A DNA stretch of 64,000 nucleotides from Chromatiaceae bacterium (GCA_026984455.1 JALSSC010000072.1:55733-119732); one strand, 5' to 3'; shown: positions 39,683 through 49,420, counted from the stretch's first letter. Translations and numbers: made by a program. The notes: generated by a model from the letters alone, not told the origin.

Positions 39683-41748
39683 GGCGTGTTCCTCGTCCAG
39701 GGGCATCGTGCGGGGCCCTGCCGGGCAGGGCGGACGCCCGGCCACCCGGGGTCGGCATGAATGTGGTGTCCGTGGCGGCGTTCCAGGCGTTCCAGGCGCG
39801 TCTCCACGGCCTGGATACCCTGGGCGCGGGCATCGTGCAGGGGGCCGCCGCGGAAGGGCGGGAAACCGGTGCCGAACAGGACTCCGGCGTCCACCAGATC
39901 GGCATCGGCCACCACCCCTTCGCGCAGGCAGGCCATGGCCTCGTTCACCAGGCGCAGGATCAGACGCTCACCCAGGTCGGCAGGCACGCGGTAGCCGCGT
40001 GGGGAGCGGGGTTTCCGCGCCCGCCCGTCGATCCAGGCATAGAATCCGGCGCCGGACTTGCGTCCCAGGCGGCCGGCCCGGACCTGCCCGGCGAGCAGGG
40101 GGGGCAGGGCCTGGCCCAGGGTCGCGGCCAGGCGTTCGCCCACTGCCAGGCAGATGTCGAGACCCACCCGGTCGGCCAGTTCGATGGGCCCCACCGGCAT
40201 CCCGAAGGTGGTGGCGGCATGGTCCACCGCAGGGGCGGGTACGCCCTCCTCCACGAGTGTCACCGCCTCCAGGAGGTACGGCAGGAGGATGCGGTTGACC
40301 AGGAAACCGGGGCTGGAACGCACCGGCAGGGGCAGGCGGTCGAGGTGGCGCACGCAGGCCAGGCCCTGTGCGAGGGCCTCGGGGTCGGTGCCGGGGGTGT
40401 GCACCACCTCCACCAGGGGCATGCGCGCCACCGGGTTGAAGAAGTGCAGGCCGAGCAGCCGTCCCGGCCGTTCGAGACCCTCGGCCAGGGTCTCCAGGGG
40501 GATGCTGGAGGTGTTGCTGGCGAGCACCGCGGAGGGTTTGACGCGGGGTTCCAGACGCGCGAAGAGGGCCTGTTTGGCGGCCGCATCCTCGAAGATGGCC
40601 TCGATCACCAGATCGGCCCCTTCGACGCCCCGGCCGCGGGGGTCCGGTTGGAAACGGTCGAGGGCGGCCTGCACCCGTAAGGGATCCTTGAGGCGCCGCC
40701 GGAAGAGGCCGTCGGCGTGTTTCATGGCGCGCCCCAGGGCCGCGGTGTCGAGGTCCTCCAAGGTGACCTGGAGGCCCTGCAGGGCGCACCAGGCGGCGAT
40801 GTCGCGACCCATGACGCCCGCCCCCACGACGTGGGCGCGACCGGGGATGAAGGTCGTGCGGTCGCCCAGGGACTTGAGCCGTTCCTGCAACAGGAACACC
40901 CGGATCAGGTTCTGGGCGGTATCGCCCGAGATCAGGCGCGCCACCTCGCGGGTCTCGCTGCGGTAGAGGTGCAGGGGCCGGCCGGCGTGCCGTCGCCAGT
41001 GGCCGAGCAAGGCATAGGGCGCCGGGTAGTATTCAGGTGGGGCCTTGGCCGCCAGTCTGCGTGCCAGCAGCGCGGCCACCAGGGGCCGCAGCGGGGCGGT
41101 CGCGGGCAGGCGCCGCAGCAGCCGCGGGCGGTGGCGGGGGGGTGGGGCCTGCAACAGGCGGTGGGCGGCCTCGCGCAGTTGGCGCCGGGGCACGGCCAGG
41201 TCCACCAGGCCCAGGCGGCGGGCGCTGCGGGCGTCCAGGGCGCGCCCGGACAGCATCATCTCCAGGGCCGGCAGGGCGCCGAGCAGGCGGGTGGAACGCA
41301 CCGTGCCGCCGTAACCGGGGAAGAGGCCCAGGCGCACCTCGGGGAAGCCGAGGCGGGTCTCCGGTTCGTCGCTGGCGATGCGGTAGGCACAGGCCAGGGC
41401 CAGTTCCAGGCCACCGCCCAGGCAGTAGCCGTGGATGAGCGCCAGGCTGGGGAAGGCCAGGGACTCCAGGCGCTGGAAGATCGCGTGTACCCGGCGGATA
41501 TGGGCCGCGGCCAGCGCCGGGTCGCGCATCCCGGCGAAGCCGTGGACGTCGGCCCCGGCGATGAAGCCGGCGGGTTTGTCCGAGAGGATCACCAGGCCCC
41601 GGGGGGCCTCCTGGGCGATCTGCACCAGGCGGTGGTCGAAGTCCTCCAGGATCTCCGGGGTGAGGACGTTGGCACCGGCCCCGGCGCGGTCGAAATACAG
41701 CCAGACGATCCCGTCGGGGTCGCGTTCGTGGTGAAGATGGGTGCTCAT
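39679..41748 (-). CDS. fadJ: Bifunctional enoyl-CoA hydratase / 3-hydroxyacyl-CoA dehydrogenase
   Basis: A 689-residue multifunctional beta-oxidation protein. The crotonase half has AGADVHGFAGM, HGYCLGGGLELALACAYRIA and FPEVRLGLFPGYGGT. The dehydrogenase half begins near 300 with HVVGAGVMGRDIAAWCALQG, continues with SNTSSIPLETLAEGL and LLGLHFFNPVARMPLVEVV, and ends with a second 3HCDH C-domain. FadB and FadJ are hard to tell apart by eye; the neighbouring thiolase of FadI type favours FadJ. Start MSTHLHHERDPDG overlaps the thiolase stop by four bases. Confidence 0.9.
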   Translation of the reverse strand: MSTHLHHERDPDGIVWLYFDRAGAGANVLTPEILEDFDHRLVQIAQEAPRGLVILSDKPAGFIAGADVHGFAGMRDPALAAAHIRRVHAIFQRLESLAFPSLALIHGYCLGGGLELALACAYRIASDEPETRLGFPEVRLGLFPGYGGTVRSTRLLGALPALEMMLSGRALDARSARRLGLVDLAVPRRQLREAAHRLLQAPPPRHRPRLLRRLPATAPLRPLVAALLARRLAAKAPPEYYPAPYALLGHWRRHAGRPLHLYRSETREVARLISGDTAQNLIRVFLLQERLKSLGDRTTFIPGRAHVVGAGVMGRDIAAWCALQGLQVTLEDLDTAALGRAMKHADGLFRRRLKDPLRVQAALDRFQPDPRGRGVEGADLVIEAIFEDAAAKQALFARLEPRVKPSAVLASNTSSIPLETLAEGLERPGRLLGLHFFNPVARMPLVEVVHTPGTDPEALAQGLACVRHLDRLPLPVRSSPGFLVNRILLPYLLEAVTLVEEGVPAPAVDHAATTFGMPVGPIELADRVGLDICLAVGERLAATLGQALPPLLAGQVRAGRLGRKSGAGFYAWIDGRARKPRSPRGYRVPADLGERLILRLVNEAMACLREGVVADADLVDAGVLFGTGFPPFRGGPLHDARAQGIQAVETRLERLERRHGHHIHADPGWPGVRPARQGPARCPWTRNTP

Positions 41749-43046
41749 GACGATGACTCCCCGGCGGCCACCAGGACCGCGCCGCCCTGGCCTCCGCCGA
41801 TACAGATGGAGGCGACACCGAGGCGGCCTCCCGTATGTTGCAGGACCCGCAGCAGGTGGAGGACGATGCGCGCCCCGCTCGCGCCCACCGGGTGGCCCAG
41901 GGCGATGGCGCCGCCGTCCGGGTTGAGGCGTTGGCTGGGGATGGCCCCGGGTGAGCCGTCCAGGCCGGTCTCGCGGGCCATGAAGGCGTCGTCGGCCCAG
42001 GCCGCGAGACAGGCCAGGACCTGGGCGGCGAAGGCCTCGTTGATCTCCCAGGCGTCGATGGCGGCGCTGCTCAGGCCATGGCGGGCGAACAGGGGGGCCA
42101 TGGCGTACACCGGTCCCAGGCCCATGCGCGCAGGCGCCAGGCCGGCCCACTGGCTGTCGAGGAGGCGTCCGAGCACGGGCAGGTGGTGACGTCGCATCGC
42201 CGTCTCCGAGGCCAGCAGCAGGAGCGTGGCGCCGTCGGAGATCTGTGCCGAGTTGCCGGCGCTGACCCGGCCTACGGGGCGGTCGAACACCGGCGGCAGT
42301 CGGGCCAGGCGTTCCGCGCGGGTATCGGGACGGATCCCGTCGTCGGCCGCGTAGACCCGGCCGTCGCGGGCGAAGAGGGGCTCCAGTTCCTCCCCCCAGT
42401 CGGCATCCGCGGCGCGCCGGTGGCTCTCCAGGGCGAAACGGTCCATGGCCTCGCGGGAGATCCCGAACTCACTGGCCAGGACCTCGGCGGTCTGGCCCAT
42501 GGACAGGCCCACGACCGGGTCGGTGAGGCCGTGCAGGAGGGCCGGCACCGGGTTCAGCCAGGCCGGACGCAGGGCCACCAGGGCGCGGGCCCGCGCCGCC
42601 GGGGTGCGGGCCCGCCGCCATTGGCCGAGCCAGGCCGCCAGGGCCTCGCTCAGCAGCAGCGGGTGGTGGCTCATGGCCTCGGTGCCGCCGGCCAGGACCA
42701 GGTCGGCGCGGGCGGCGGCGATGTCGCGGGCGGCCTGGTCCACCGCCTGCATCCCCGAGGCGCAGTTGCGTTGCACGGTGAAGGCCGGGCAGGCCTCGCC
42801 CGCGCCCAGACGCAGGGCCACCACCCGGGCGATGTTGGCCTCGTCGGGTCCGGAGGCGACGCAGCCCAGGATCACCTCGTCCAGGGCCGTGGCGGGGAAG
42901 GGCTGGCGTACCAGCAGGGGCCGCCCGGCCGCCAGGGCGAGGTCGGCGGCATGGAAGGGGCCGGGCCGGCCACGGGCCTTGAGGAAGGGGGTGCGTGAAC
43001 CGTCCACCACATAGACGGGGCGGTCCGGCGTGGGTGTTCGGGGCAT
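41745..43046 (-). CDS. fadI: Acyl-CoA thiolase (acetyl-CoA C-acyltransferase)
   Basis: The 433-residue thiolase cleaves 3-ketoacyl-CoA to acetyl-CoA and a shortened acyl-CoA. The nucleophilic cysteine is in TVQRNCASGMQAVDQAA. The other active residues are in GGAIALGHPVGASGARI (His) and SICIGGGQGGAVL (Cys). EAMSHHPLLLSE and NSAQISDGAT are family blocks. Length agrees with FadI (436 in E. coli). It starts five bases after fadE and overlaps fadJ. Confidence 0.91.
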   Translation of the reverse strand: MPRTPTPDRPVYVVDGSRTPFLKARGRPGPFHAADLALAAGRPLLVRQPFPATALDEVILGCVASGPDEANIARVVALRLGAGEACPAFTVQRNCASGMQAVDQAARDIAAARADLVLAGGTEAMSHHPLLLSEALAAWLGQWRRARTPAARARALVALRPAWLNPVPALLHGLTDPVVGLSMGQTAEVLASEFGISREAMDRFALESHRRAADADWGEELEPLFARDGRVYAADDGIRPDTRAERLARLPPVFDRPVGRVSAGNSAQISDGATLLLLASETAMRRHHLPVLGRLLDSQWAGLAPARMGLGPVYAMAPLFARHGLSSAAIDAWEINEAFAAQVLACLAAWADDAFMARETGLDGSPGAIPSQRLNPDGGAIALGHPVGASGARIVLHLLRVLQHTGGRLGVASICIGGGQGGAVLVAAGESSS

Positions 43047-43051
43047 GGCCT

Positions 43052-45343
43052 TCAGGCGGCGCGGGCCGTCTCCTCCTGACGTTGGGGGCCGGGTTCCCGC
43101 AGGTAGCGGTGGCCCCAGTGAGTGAAGGCATCGACCGCCGTCACCCGGTCGATGAGGTGTTGCAGGTGGGTCAGGGCGGCGGCCTCGGAGGCGTCCACCA
43201 GACCCCGTTCCAGGGCCTGGCGGGCCTGCGCAGCGAGGTCGCCCGAAAGGCCCGCCGCGTGGATGCGGCGTTCGATGGGGGCACAGCGGGTGCTCTGGCG
43301 CAGGGCCTGTTCCAACAGGGCCGGGCGGGCCGTGCGTGAACGCGGCAGGTGGATACCGGCGGTCAGGCGCTCACGCGCCGCTCCGGGCCGTAGCAGGATT
43401 CCGGCAACGGCAGCCTCCAGGCGGTCGTCCGGGGGGCGGCGACGGCGCCCCAGGGGCAGGGCCAGGCGGCGGAGGACCGACCCTGTGCCTGAGGTGGGCA
43501 GGTTACGGGTGAAGCCGTCCAGGGCCTGCTCGATGCGGTAGAGCCCGTCTTCCAGGGCCCAGCGCGCCAGGGGCAAGTCCTCGCTGGGGCGGTCGTCGTC
43601 CTCGAAACGCTTGAGGACGGCCGAGGCCAGGTAGAGGTGGGCGAGGGCGTCGCCAAGCCGTGCCGACAGGCGTTCGTGGCGCTTGAGGCCGGCTCCCAGG
43701 GCGAGCATGGCGATATCGGCGCAGAGGGCGAAGGCGGCGCTCAGACGGTCCAGTTCACGGTAGCCCCAGGCCAGGGGGCCGGCCACCGGGGCGCGGCGCC
43801 CGAGTCCCAGGCCACGGCCGAGACTGCGCCCGAGATTGGCGGCCAGGAACCCCAGGTGCCCGACCAGGGCCTGGCTGAAGGCGGCCAGGCCGCGTTGCGG
43901 ATCGGGATCGTGCAGGGCGTGCAGCTCGCTGAGGGCCCAGGGGTGGCAGCGCAAGGCGCCCTGGCCGAACAGGATCAGGCTGCGGGTGAGGATGTTGGCC
44001 CCCTCGACGGTGATGGCGATGGGGATGGCCTGGTAGGCGCGGGCCATGAGGTTGGCCGGTCCCAGGCAGATGCCGGCGCCGCCGAGCACGTCCATGGCGT
44101 CCTGGACCGCCTGGCGGTAGCCCTCGGTGAGGTGGTACTTGACCAGGGCCGAGACCACCGCCGGGCGTTCACCCTCGTCCAGGGCGCCCAGGGTCAGGGT
44201 GCGGGCGGCATCCATGCGGTAGGTGAGGCCGGCGATGCGGGCCAGGGCCTCCTGTACCCCCTCGAAGTGGCCGATGGGGCGGCCGAATTGGCGGCGCACC
44301 CCGGCGTAGGCGCCGGCGTCGCGGCTCGCGGTCTTGACCGCGCCCACGCTCAGGGCGGGCAGGGAGATGGCGCGGCCTTCGCCCAGGGTCTCCATGAGCA
44401 TGGCCCAGCCGCGGCCGATCCCGGCCCGGCCGCCGACGATGCGGTCCAGAGGCACGAAGACCCCCCGGCCGTGGATGGGGCCGTTCTGGAAGGGGATCCC
44501 CAGGGGGATGTGACGGCGGCCGATCTCCAGTCCCGGGCAGGTGCGCGGCAGCAGGGCCAGGGTGATCCCCAGCTCTTCCCGGTCGCCGAGCAGGTGTTGG
44601 GGGTCTTGGAGTCGGAAGGCCAGGCCGATGAGGGTGGCCACCGGGGCCAGGGTTATGTAACGCTTGTGGAAATCCAGGCGCACGCCCAGCACCCGCCGTC
44701 CGTGCCAGCGGCCGTGGCAGACCCGGCCGTGGTCGGGCAGGGCGGCGGCATCGCTGCCGGCACGCGGCCCGGTGAGGGCGAAACAGGGGATCTCCTCACC
44801 ACGGGCCAGGCGCGGCAGGTAATGGGCCTTCTGTTCGCGGGTGCCGTAATGGAGCAGCAGTTTCCCCGGGCCCAGGGAGTTGGGGACCATGACGGTGACC
44901 GCCGCGGCCACGCTGCGGCTGGCGATGCGCATCACCACCTGGGAGTGGGCCAGGGCCGAAAACCCCGAGCCGCCGTAGCGGGGCGGGATCACCAGGCCGA
45001 AGAAGCCCTCGGCCTTGAGGTAGTTCCACACCTCGGTCGGCAGATCCTGATCCCGGTGCATGATGCGCCAGTCGTCGAGCATCTCGCACAGGTTTGCGGT
45101 GGGGCCCTCGATAAAGGCCCGCTCGTCGGCGGAGAGATGGGGCGGTGGCAGGCTCAGGAGACGTTCCCAATCCGGCCGGCCGCTGAACAGCTCGGCGTCC
45201 CACCAGACCCCGCCGGCCTCAAGGGCCTCGCGCTCGGTGTCTGACAGGGCCGGGGCACGGCGCCGCAGGCGGGCATGGAGGGGGCGCACCAGGGCCTGGA
45301 GGAAGGCGGGGGGTGATGCCAGCGTCTCGGGGCGGGTCCACAT
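43052..45343 (-). CDS. fadE: Acyl-CoA dehydrogenase (FadE type)
   Basis: The 763-residue protein has an acyl-CoA dehydrogenase core (about residues 90-460) and a C-terminal FadE extension. VIPPRYGGSGFSALAHSQV, CFALTGPRAGSDAAALP and EGRAISLPALSVGAVK are recognisable. VQDAMDVLGGAGICLGPAN lies near the catalytic region. The extension of about 300 residues is typical of E. coli FadE. The N-terminal membrane stretch of E. coli FadE is missing, so the protein may be soluble or peripherally bound. It starts one base after the stop of the YiiX-like gene. Confidence 0.92.
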   Translation of the reverse strand: MWTRPETLASPPAFLQALVRPLHARLRRRAPALSDTEREALEAGGVWWDAELFSGRPDWERLLSLPPPHLSADERAFIEGPTANLCEMLDDWRIMHRDQDLPTEVWNYLKAEGFFGLVIPPRYGGSGFSALAHSQVVMRIASRSVAAAVTVMVPNSLGPGKLLLHYGTREQKAHYLPRLARGEEIPCFALTGPRAGSDAAALPDHGRVCHGRWHGRRVLGVRLDFHKRYITLAPVATLIGLAFRLQDPQHLLGDREELGITLALLPRTCPGLEIGRRHIPLGIPFQNGPIHGRGVFVPLDRIVGGRAGIGRGWAMLMETLGEGRAISLPALSVGAVKTASRDAGAYAGVRRQFGRPIGHFEGVQEALARIAGLTYRMDAARTLTLGALDEGERPAVVSALVKYHLTEGYRQAVQDAMDVLGGAGICLGPANLMARAYQAIPIAITVEGANILTRSLILFGQGALRCHPWALSELHALHDPDPQRGLAAFSQALVGHLGFLAANLGRSLGRGLGLGRRAPVAGPLAWGYRELDRLSAAFALCADIAMLALGAGLKRHERLSARLGDALAHLYLASAVLKRFEDDDRPSEDLPLARWALEDGLYRIEQALDGFTRNLPTSGTGSVLRRLALPLGRRRRPPDDRLEAAVAGILLRPGAARERLTAGIHLPRSRTARPALLEQALRQSTRCAPIERRIHAAGLSGDLAAQARQALERGLVDASEAAALTHLQHLIDRVTAVDAFTHWGHRYLREPGPQRQEETARAA

Positions 45344-45344
45344 G

Positions 45345-46220
45345 TCAGGTCTCCTCGGGGGTCTTCACGCCGCCGTCCACCAGGGCCGGGCGCGCGACCG
45401 TTTCGGTCGGGATCTCCTGGGGGGCGTCGTTGTACATCACCCCGTCGCGGTTCCAGGGCAGGCGTCGGTACAGGGCCAGCTCATCCAGGCCCAGGAAGGG
45501 GTACTTGATGATCTCGAAGTAGGGGGAGTAGTCGAAATCGCTGGGGGCGAACAGTTTGGGGTTGCGTTTGAAGAAGCGGATGCCGCCGTCGCCGCCGCGG
45601 TCGATGAAGGGCAGGATCGGAAAGTCCACCTGGTTGAAGGACTCGGCGATGAGGCTCGAACAGAGGGTGCGGGTGGGCTCGCCCGCGTTGTGCTGGAACA
45701 GGGTGGAACGCCAGCGCCGCGGCAGCAGCCCCCAGGGGAACAGGAAGCGGGCCAGGTCCAGGACGTGGCGCATGTCGTAGCCGCGGCCCACCAGGGAGAC
45801 GGCGTGGGCGACGATGCGCTGGGCATCTTCCGGGGCCAGGCCCGCGGGGCGGCAGATGCGCACGTGATCCTGGCGGTACTTGGCCAGGGGCGCGATCAGG
45901 GTCCCCTCGCCCATGAGGGCCTCGATGATCAACTGTTCCTCGGGATCACCCTCGAAGTGGCCTTCCACGGCGGCGCGCAGGCGGGGTTCGCGCAGGTCGA
46001 AGAGGCGGCCGATATAGAGGGCGGCATGGCTCCAGGGACTCTGGGTGACCATCCGGATCACCTCGGAGACTCGGCTGCGTCCCTCCACCAGGATCACGTC
46101 CGCCGGGCGCAACTCGAACCGCAGGCGGTCGAAGTCGCACAGCGGCGTGGGGGGTGGCGGGCCATCCCGTACCAGCCAATGGGTGAGGTGGCGTCCCAGC
46201 CAGTCGATGGGGGAGCGCAT
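45345..46220 (-). CDS. YiiX-like permuted papain-fold (NlpC/P60 superfamily) hydrolase
   Basis: A 291-residue protein whose layout fits the circularly permuted YiiX/YaeF family of NlpC/P60 enzymes. LRPADVILVEGRSRVSEVIR leads to the histidine motif QSPWSHAALYIG near residue 64. The polar residue region EEQLIIEALMGEGT follows. The predicted nucleophilic cysteine is in TRTLCSSLIAESFNQ near residue 190. No signal peptide is evident. It is the first gene of a five-gene unit with fadE, fadI, fadJ and fadD (1-base gap to fadE). Members of this superfamily include lipid-directed hydrolases and acyltransferases, so a lipid substrate is a reasonable inference but is not shown. Confidence 0.75.
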   Translation of the reverse strand: MRSPIDWLGRHLTHWLVRDGPPPPTPLCDFDRLRFELRPADVILVEGRSRVSEVIRMVTQSPWSHAALYIGRLFDLREPRLRAAVEGHFEGDPEEQLIIEALMGEGTLIAPLAKYRQDHVRICRPAGLAPEDAQRIVAHAVSLVGRGYDMRHVLDLARFLFPWGLLPRRWRSTLFQHNAGEPTRTLCSSLIAESFNQVDFPILPFIDRGGDGGIRFFKRNPKLFAPSDFDYSPYFEIIKYPFLGLDELALYRRLPWNRDGVMYNDAPQEIPTETVARPALVDGGVKTPEET

Positions 46221-46553
46221 ATTTCCGACCTTTCTGCTTGGTTATGAGTTTAGACCGGTCGGCGGGCGCTATTATTGCATCCAATCTCAGGGGGAATTCT
46301 CCGCCGTGTTCGCCGGGCGTGCCAGATCTCAAAGAAGGTTATTGATCAGCAAGATATTTCTATCTGTATCGAGCATCGCGGTGACGGCGCTGTCCGCCGC
46401 AGGTCGGGTATACTTGGGCTGCGGAGGCCGTCGATGGTTCGCGGCCGTGCCTGGTCCCCGTCGTGGCGACGAGGATGTCGTGCCGCGGGCGGTGGCATCG
46501 CGCAAGGGCCGCTGGTCCATTTCCACTTTGCAGCCCAGGTCAGGAGTCGCGCC
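46221..46553. other. Divergent intergenic region, YiiX-like gene to OsmC-family gene
   Basis: Of this region, the first 100 bases are AT-richer than average and may hold both promoters. A TATACT-like -10 stands at 46409-46414 without a clear -35. No gene with a protein-like pattern was found. Confidence 0.35.
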
Positions 46554-46952
46554 ATGTCGAAGATCGAAGTCAGTTTTCCCGGAGGCAAGCAGGTCCATGC
46601 CCACGTGGGGAATTTCGTCATCGAGACCGATCAGTCCCCCAAGGCCGGGGGGCAGGGTACGGCACCCGAGCCCTTCGATCTCTTCCTCGCCTCCATCGCC
46701 AGTTGCGCCGGGGTCTTCGCCCTCAATTTCTGTCATGCGCGGGATCTGTCCACCGCGGGCCTGGGCCTGAGCCTGGAGATCGCGGAGCGGGACCCCAAGC
46801 GCAAGCTGATCACCCGGATGGTGCTGCATCTGCGTCTGCCCCGGGGCTTTCCGGAGAAATACCGCGCCGGGATCCGGCGCGCCACCGAACTCTGTGCCGT
46901 CAAGCGGCACCTGCGCGAGGCACCGGAATTTCAGGTCCGCATCGAGGAGTGA
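46554..46952 (+). CDS. OsmC family protein
   Basis: The 132-residue protein matches OsmC/Ohr-fold proteins: MSKIEVSFPGGKQVHAHVGN at the start, PFDLFLASIASCAGVFALNFC in the middle and CAVKRHLREAPEF near the end. The two conserved cysteines of the peroxide-reducing family are present in SIASCAG and TELCAVK. The family reduces organic hydroperoxides, or detoxifies sulfur or lipid peroxides. The ATG is preceded by CAGGAG. The gene is convergent with purC, 13 bases apart. Confidence 0.83.
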   Translation: MSKIEVSFPGGKQVHAHVGNFVIETDQSPKAGGQGTAPEPFDLFLASIASCAGVFALNFCHARDLSTAGLGLSLEIAERDPKRKLITRMVLHLRLPRGFPEKYRAGIRRATELCAVKRHLREAPEFQVRIEE

Positions 46953-46965
46953 CCCGGACGGGGAA

Positions 46966-47862
46966 TCATGGCTTCGAAGTGCCCAACAGGCGCCTCTCCG
47001 CCTCCCGGTACTTGGCCGCCGTGCGTTCCACGATCTCCTGGGGCAGGGCCGGGGCCGGGGGCCGTTTGTCCCAGCCCAGGGTCTCCAGATAGTCGCGCAC
47101 GTACTGCTTGTCGAAGCTGGGCGGGTTGACCCCGGGGCGATAGGCGTCGGCGGGCCAGAAGCGGGAGGAGTCGGGGGTCAGTGCCTCGTCGATGAGGTAC
47201 AGGGCGCCGTTCTCGTCGACGCCGAATTCGAATTTGGTATCGGCGATGATGATCCCCCGGCTAAAGGCGTAGGCCGCGGCCTCGCGATAGATACGCAGGG
47301 TGGTGTCCCGGACCCGGCGGGCCAGTTCGGGACCGATCAAGTCCACGGTGGCGGTGAAGTCGATGTTCTCGTCATGGGCGCCGGGGCCGGCCTTGCTGGA
47401 AGGGGTGAACAGTGGTTCGGGGAGGCGCTCGGCGAGGCGCAGACCGGGGGGCAGGGGGATCCCGCAGACCTCGCCGGAGGCCCGATAGTCCTTCCAGCCC
47501 GAACCGATGAGGTAACCCCGCGCGATGGCCTCCACCGGCAGGGGGTGCAGACGCCGTACCACCTGCGCGCGGTCACCCAGGCCGGCGCGCAGTTGCGGGT
47601 CGGGTACCGCCGCGGAGAGAGGGATGTCGGTGAGGTGGTTGGGGATCAGGTGCGCGGTCCGGCCGAACCAGAAACGGGACAGGCGGTTGAGGACCTCCCC
47701 CTTCCCGGGGATGGGCTGGGGAAAGACCACGTCGAAGGCCGAGAGCCGGTCGCTGGTGACGATGAGCAGGTGCTCGGCGTCCAGGGCGTAGATATCGCGG
47801 ACCTTGCCGCGGCCCAGGAGTTGCAGGCCCGGCAGTTCCGAGGAGTACAGGGTTGAAGACAT
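46966..47862 (-). CDS. purC: Phosphoribosylaminoimidazole-succinocarboxamide synthase
   Basis: The 298-residue SAICAR synthetase acts in purine synthesis. It begins [25 protein letters not shown]. Conserved blocks include [61 protein letters not shown] and [12 protein letters not shown]. It belongs to the longer (about 300-residue) type rather than the 237-residue E. coli type. A GTG two codons upstream is possible. Convergent with the OsmC-family gene. Confidence 0.94.
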   Translation of the reverse strand: MSSTLYSSELPGLQLLGRGKVRDIYALDAEHLLIVTSDRLSAFDVVFPQPIPGKGEVLNRLSRFWFGRTAHLIPNHLTDIPLSAAVPDPQLRAGLGDRAQVVRRLHPLPVEAIARGYLIGSGWKDYRASGEVCGIPLPPGLRLAERLPEPLFTPSSKAGPGAHDENIDFTATVDLIGPELARRVRDTTLRIYREAAAYAFSRGIIIADTKFEFGVDENGALYLIDEALTPDSSRFWPADAYRPGVNPPSFDKQYVRDYLETLGWDKRPPAPALPQEIVERTAAKYREAERRLLGTSKP

Positions 47863-48101
47863 GGTCACAATCCGGGACAGGGGATGGTCTCGGAGTATAC
47901 TTTAACAGTCCGCTCGATTTTCGCCTGTGGACACAGACGAACGCAGGAGCGGCTTGAGCTGCGGTTGAGAGTGGCCCTTCAGTGCGGGGGTCATCGCGGC
48001 CGAGGCGGCTCCCACAGCGCGGGGGCGTCACGAAACGGCAGAAGATCTTGCTTTATCGAGGTATACCCGATGCCTGTACCTTCACCCCGAGGGCGCGAGC
48101 G

Positions 48102-48563
48102 ATGAATACCAGGAAGCCCCCGGCCGGGACGGGCCCGACGCCTTTCCAGGCGGCCTTCCACGGGGCCTTCACCTCGGCCCTGCGTTGGCCGCAACTGGAC
48201 GATCTCTGGGCCCGGGTGCGCGCCCGGGCCGGTGAGGGCTGGTATATCTATGCGGTGGGCGAGGCCCTGCCCGAGGGGCCGTCGGAAGCGGCGCAGGTGG
48301 AACGGTTCATCGACGAGATGGATGCCCTGCTGCGGCGGGAGCACCAGGAGGCCTATTGCGGTATCGTCTACGCCGACGACCTCCGCCACCCGGGCTTCAT
48401 AAAGATATACGATCCCAACAATCTGGGCGTATCCTGCGGCTACAGCGACAACCCCCCGCCACCCGGTTGGTTGCTCACCCTGATTCCACCCGAGGAGGTG
48501 GGCGATGGCCGGCTCAATCCCGGAGGGCGCCGGCGGTGGTGGCAACGCCTGCTGGGCCGCTGA
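48102..48563 (+). CDS. Conserved hypothetical protein upstream of PfkB kinase
   Basis: The 153-residue product was not recognised. It is soluble and without a signal peptide. It contains AGEGWYIYAVGEALPEGP, then VERFIDEMDALLRREHQEAYCGIVYADD and a short PGFIKIYDPNNLGVSCG block. The end is basic, GGRRRWWQRLLGR. Codon pattern is normal for the window and the open frame lies downstream of a divergent promoter region with purC. Its 3' end overlaps the PfkB kinase start by about 28 bases, so the two are probably coupled. Confidence 0.55.
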   Translation: MNTRKPPAGTGPTPFQAAFHGAFTSALRWPQLDDLWARVRARAGEGWYIYAVGEALPEGPSEAAQVERFIDEMDALLRREHQEAYCGIVYADDLRHPGFIKIYDPNNLGVSCGYSDNPPPPGWLLTLIPPEEVGDGRLNPGGRRRWWQRLLGR

Positions 48564-49420
48564 CCCGGCTCGCCAAGGAGATCCTCGTCCTGGGCTCGGT
48601 GGCCTGGGACGAGGTAGTGCGGCTCGATACCCCCTTGGCGGTCGGCGGCCACAATCAGGGCCGTTGGGAGGGGTGCCGTATCGGTGGGGGCGCGGCCAAC
48701 ACCGCCATGGCCCTGGCGCGCGTGGGTGATCGGGCGCGCCTGGTGAGCGCGGTGGGGCGGGATCCGTCCGGGCGTGCGCTGCTCGGTGACCTGGCCGCGC
48801 AAGGCCTGGATGTGAGCGCCGTGGGCGAGGGCACGGAGACCACCCGTTCTCTGCTGCTGCTCGACCCCCAGGGGGAACGGACCATCGTCAATCTGGCGCG
48901 CGCGAAGGTCCGCTGGCCCGGGGATCTGGCCGACTGGGCGGCCGACGCCTGTTATGTGCGGGCCGCGGATCCGGCCCTGGGCGCGGTCTTGGCGCGGCTC
49001 GCCGAACGTATGCCCGTGGTGGCCCACATCCCGCCCGTGGAAGAGGGGCTGAGGCCGGTGCCGATCCTCGTGGGTTCGGTCTCGGACCTGACCGCGGAAC
49101 AACGGGCGCACCCCTTTGCCCTGGGTGAGCGGGTGGCGGGAGAGCGCCTGGAGTGGGTGGTCATCACCCGCGGCGCAGAGGGGGCCGTGGCCTACGGCCG
49201 TGACGGCACGATCGAGTGCCCGGCCCGGCGGGTGCGGGTGGTGGACGGGACGGGGGCGGGCGATGTCTTCGCCGCCGGCCTGGTCTACGGTCTGGCACGG
49301 GGCTGGCCCATGGCCCATGTGCTCGAGGTGGCGGTGTCCTGGGGAACGGCGTCGGTCACCTATGTGGGGACCATCCCCCCGGAACATTTTCCGCGGCCCT
49401 TGGCCATCCGGCGCCCCTGA
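48536..49420 (+). CDS. PfkB-family sugar/nucleoside kinase
   Basis: A 294-residue ribokinase-family kinase. The glycine-rich sugar-binding motif is GGGAANTAMALARVGDRARLVSAVGRD and the catalytic C-terminal motif is DGTGAGDVFAAGLVYGLARG. Substrate cannot be told by eye; ribokinase, adenosine kinase or a sugar kinase are possible. Start GTG follows GGAGGG inside the preceding gene, and a second GTG three bases later is equally possible. prmB follows after 67 bases. Confidence 0.8.
   Translation: MVATPAGPLTRLAKEILVLGSVAWDEVVRLDTPLAVGGHNQGRWEGCRIGGGAANTAMALARVGDRARLVSAVGRDPSGRALLGDLAAQGLDVSAVGEGTETTRSLLLLDPQGERTIVNLARAKVRWPGDLADWAADACYVRAADPALGAVLARLAERMPVVAHIPPVEEGLRPVPILVGSVSDLTAEQRAHPFALGERVAGERLEWVVITRGAEGAVAYGRDGTIECPARRVRVVDGTGAGDVFAAGLVYGLARGWPMAHVLEVAVSWGTASVTYVGTIPPEHFPRPLAIRRP

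Noticed and set aside
46409..46414. TATACT as -10 of the OsmC-family gene
   Set aside because: No -35 at 15-19 bases upstream and a leader of about 140 bases; kept only as a note.
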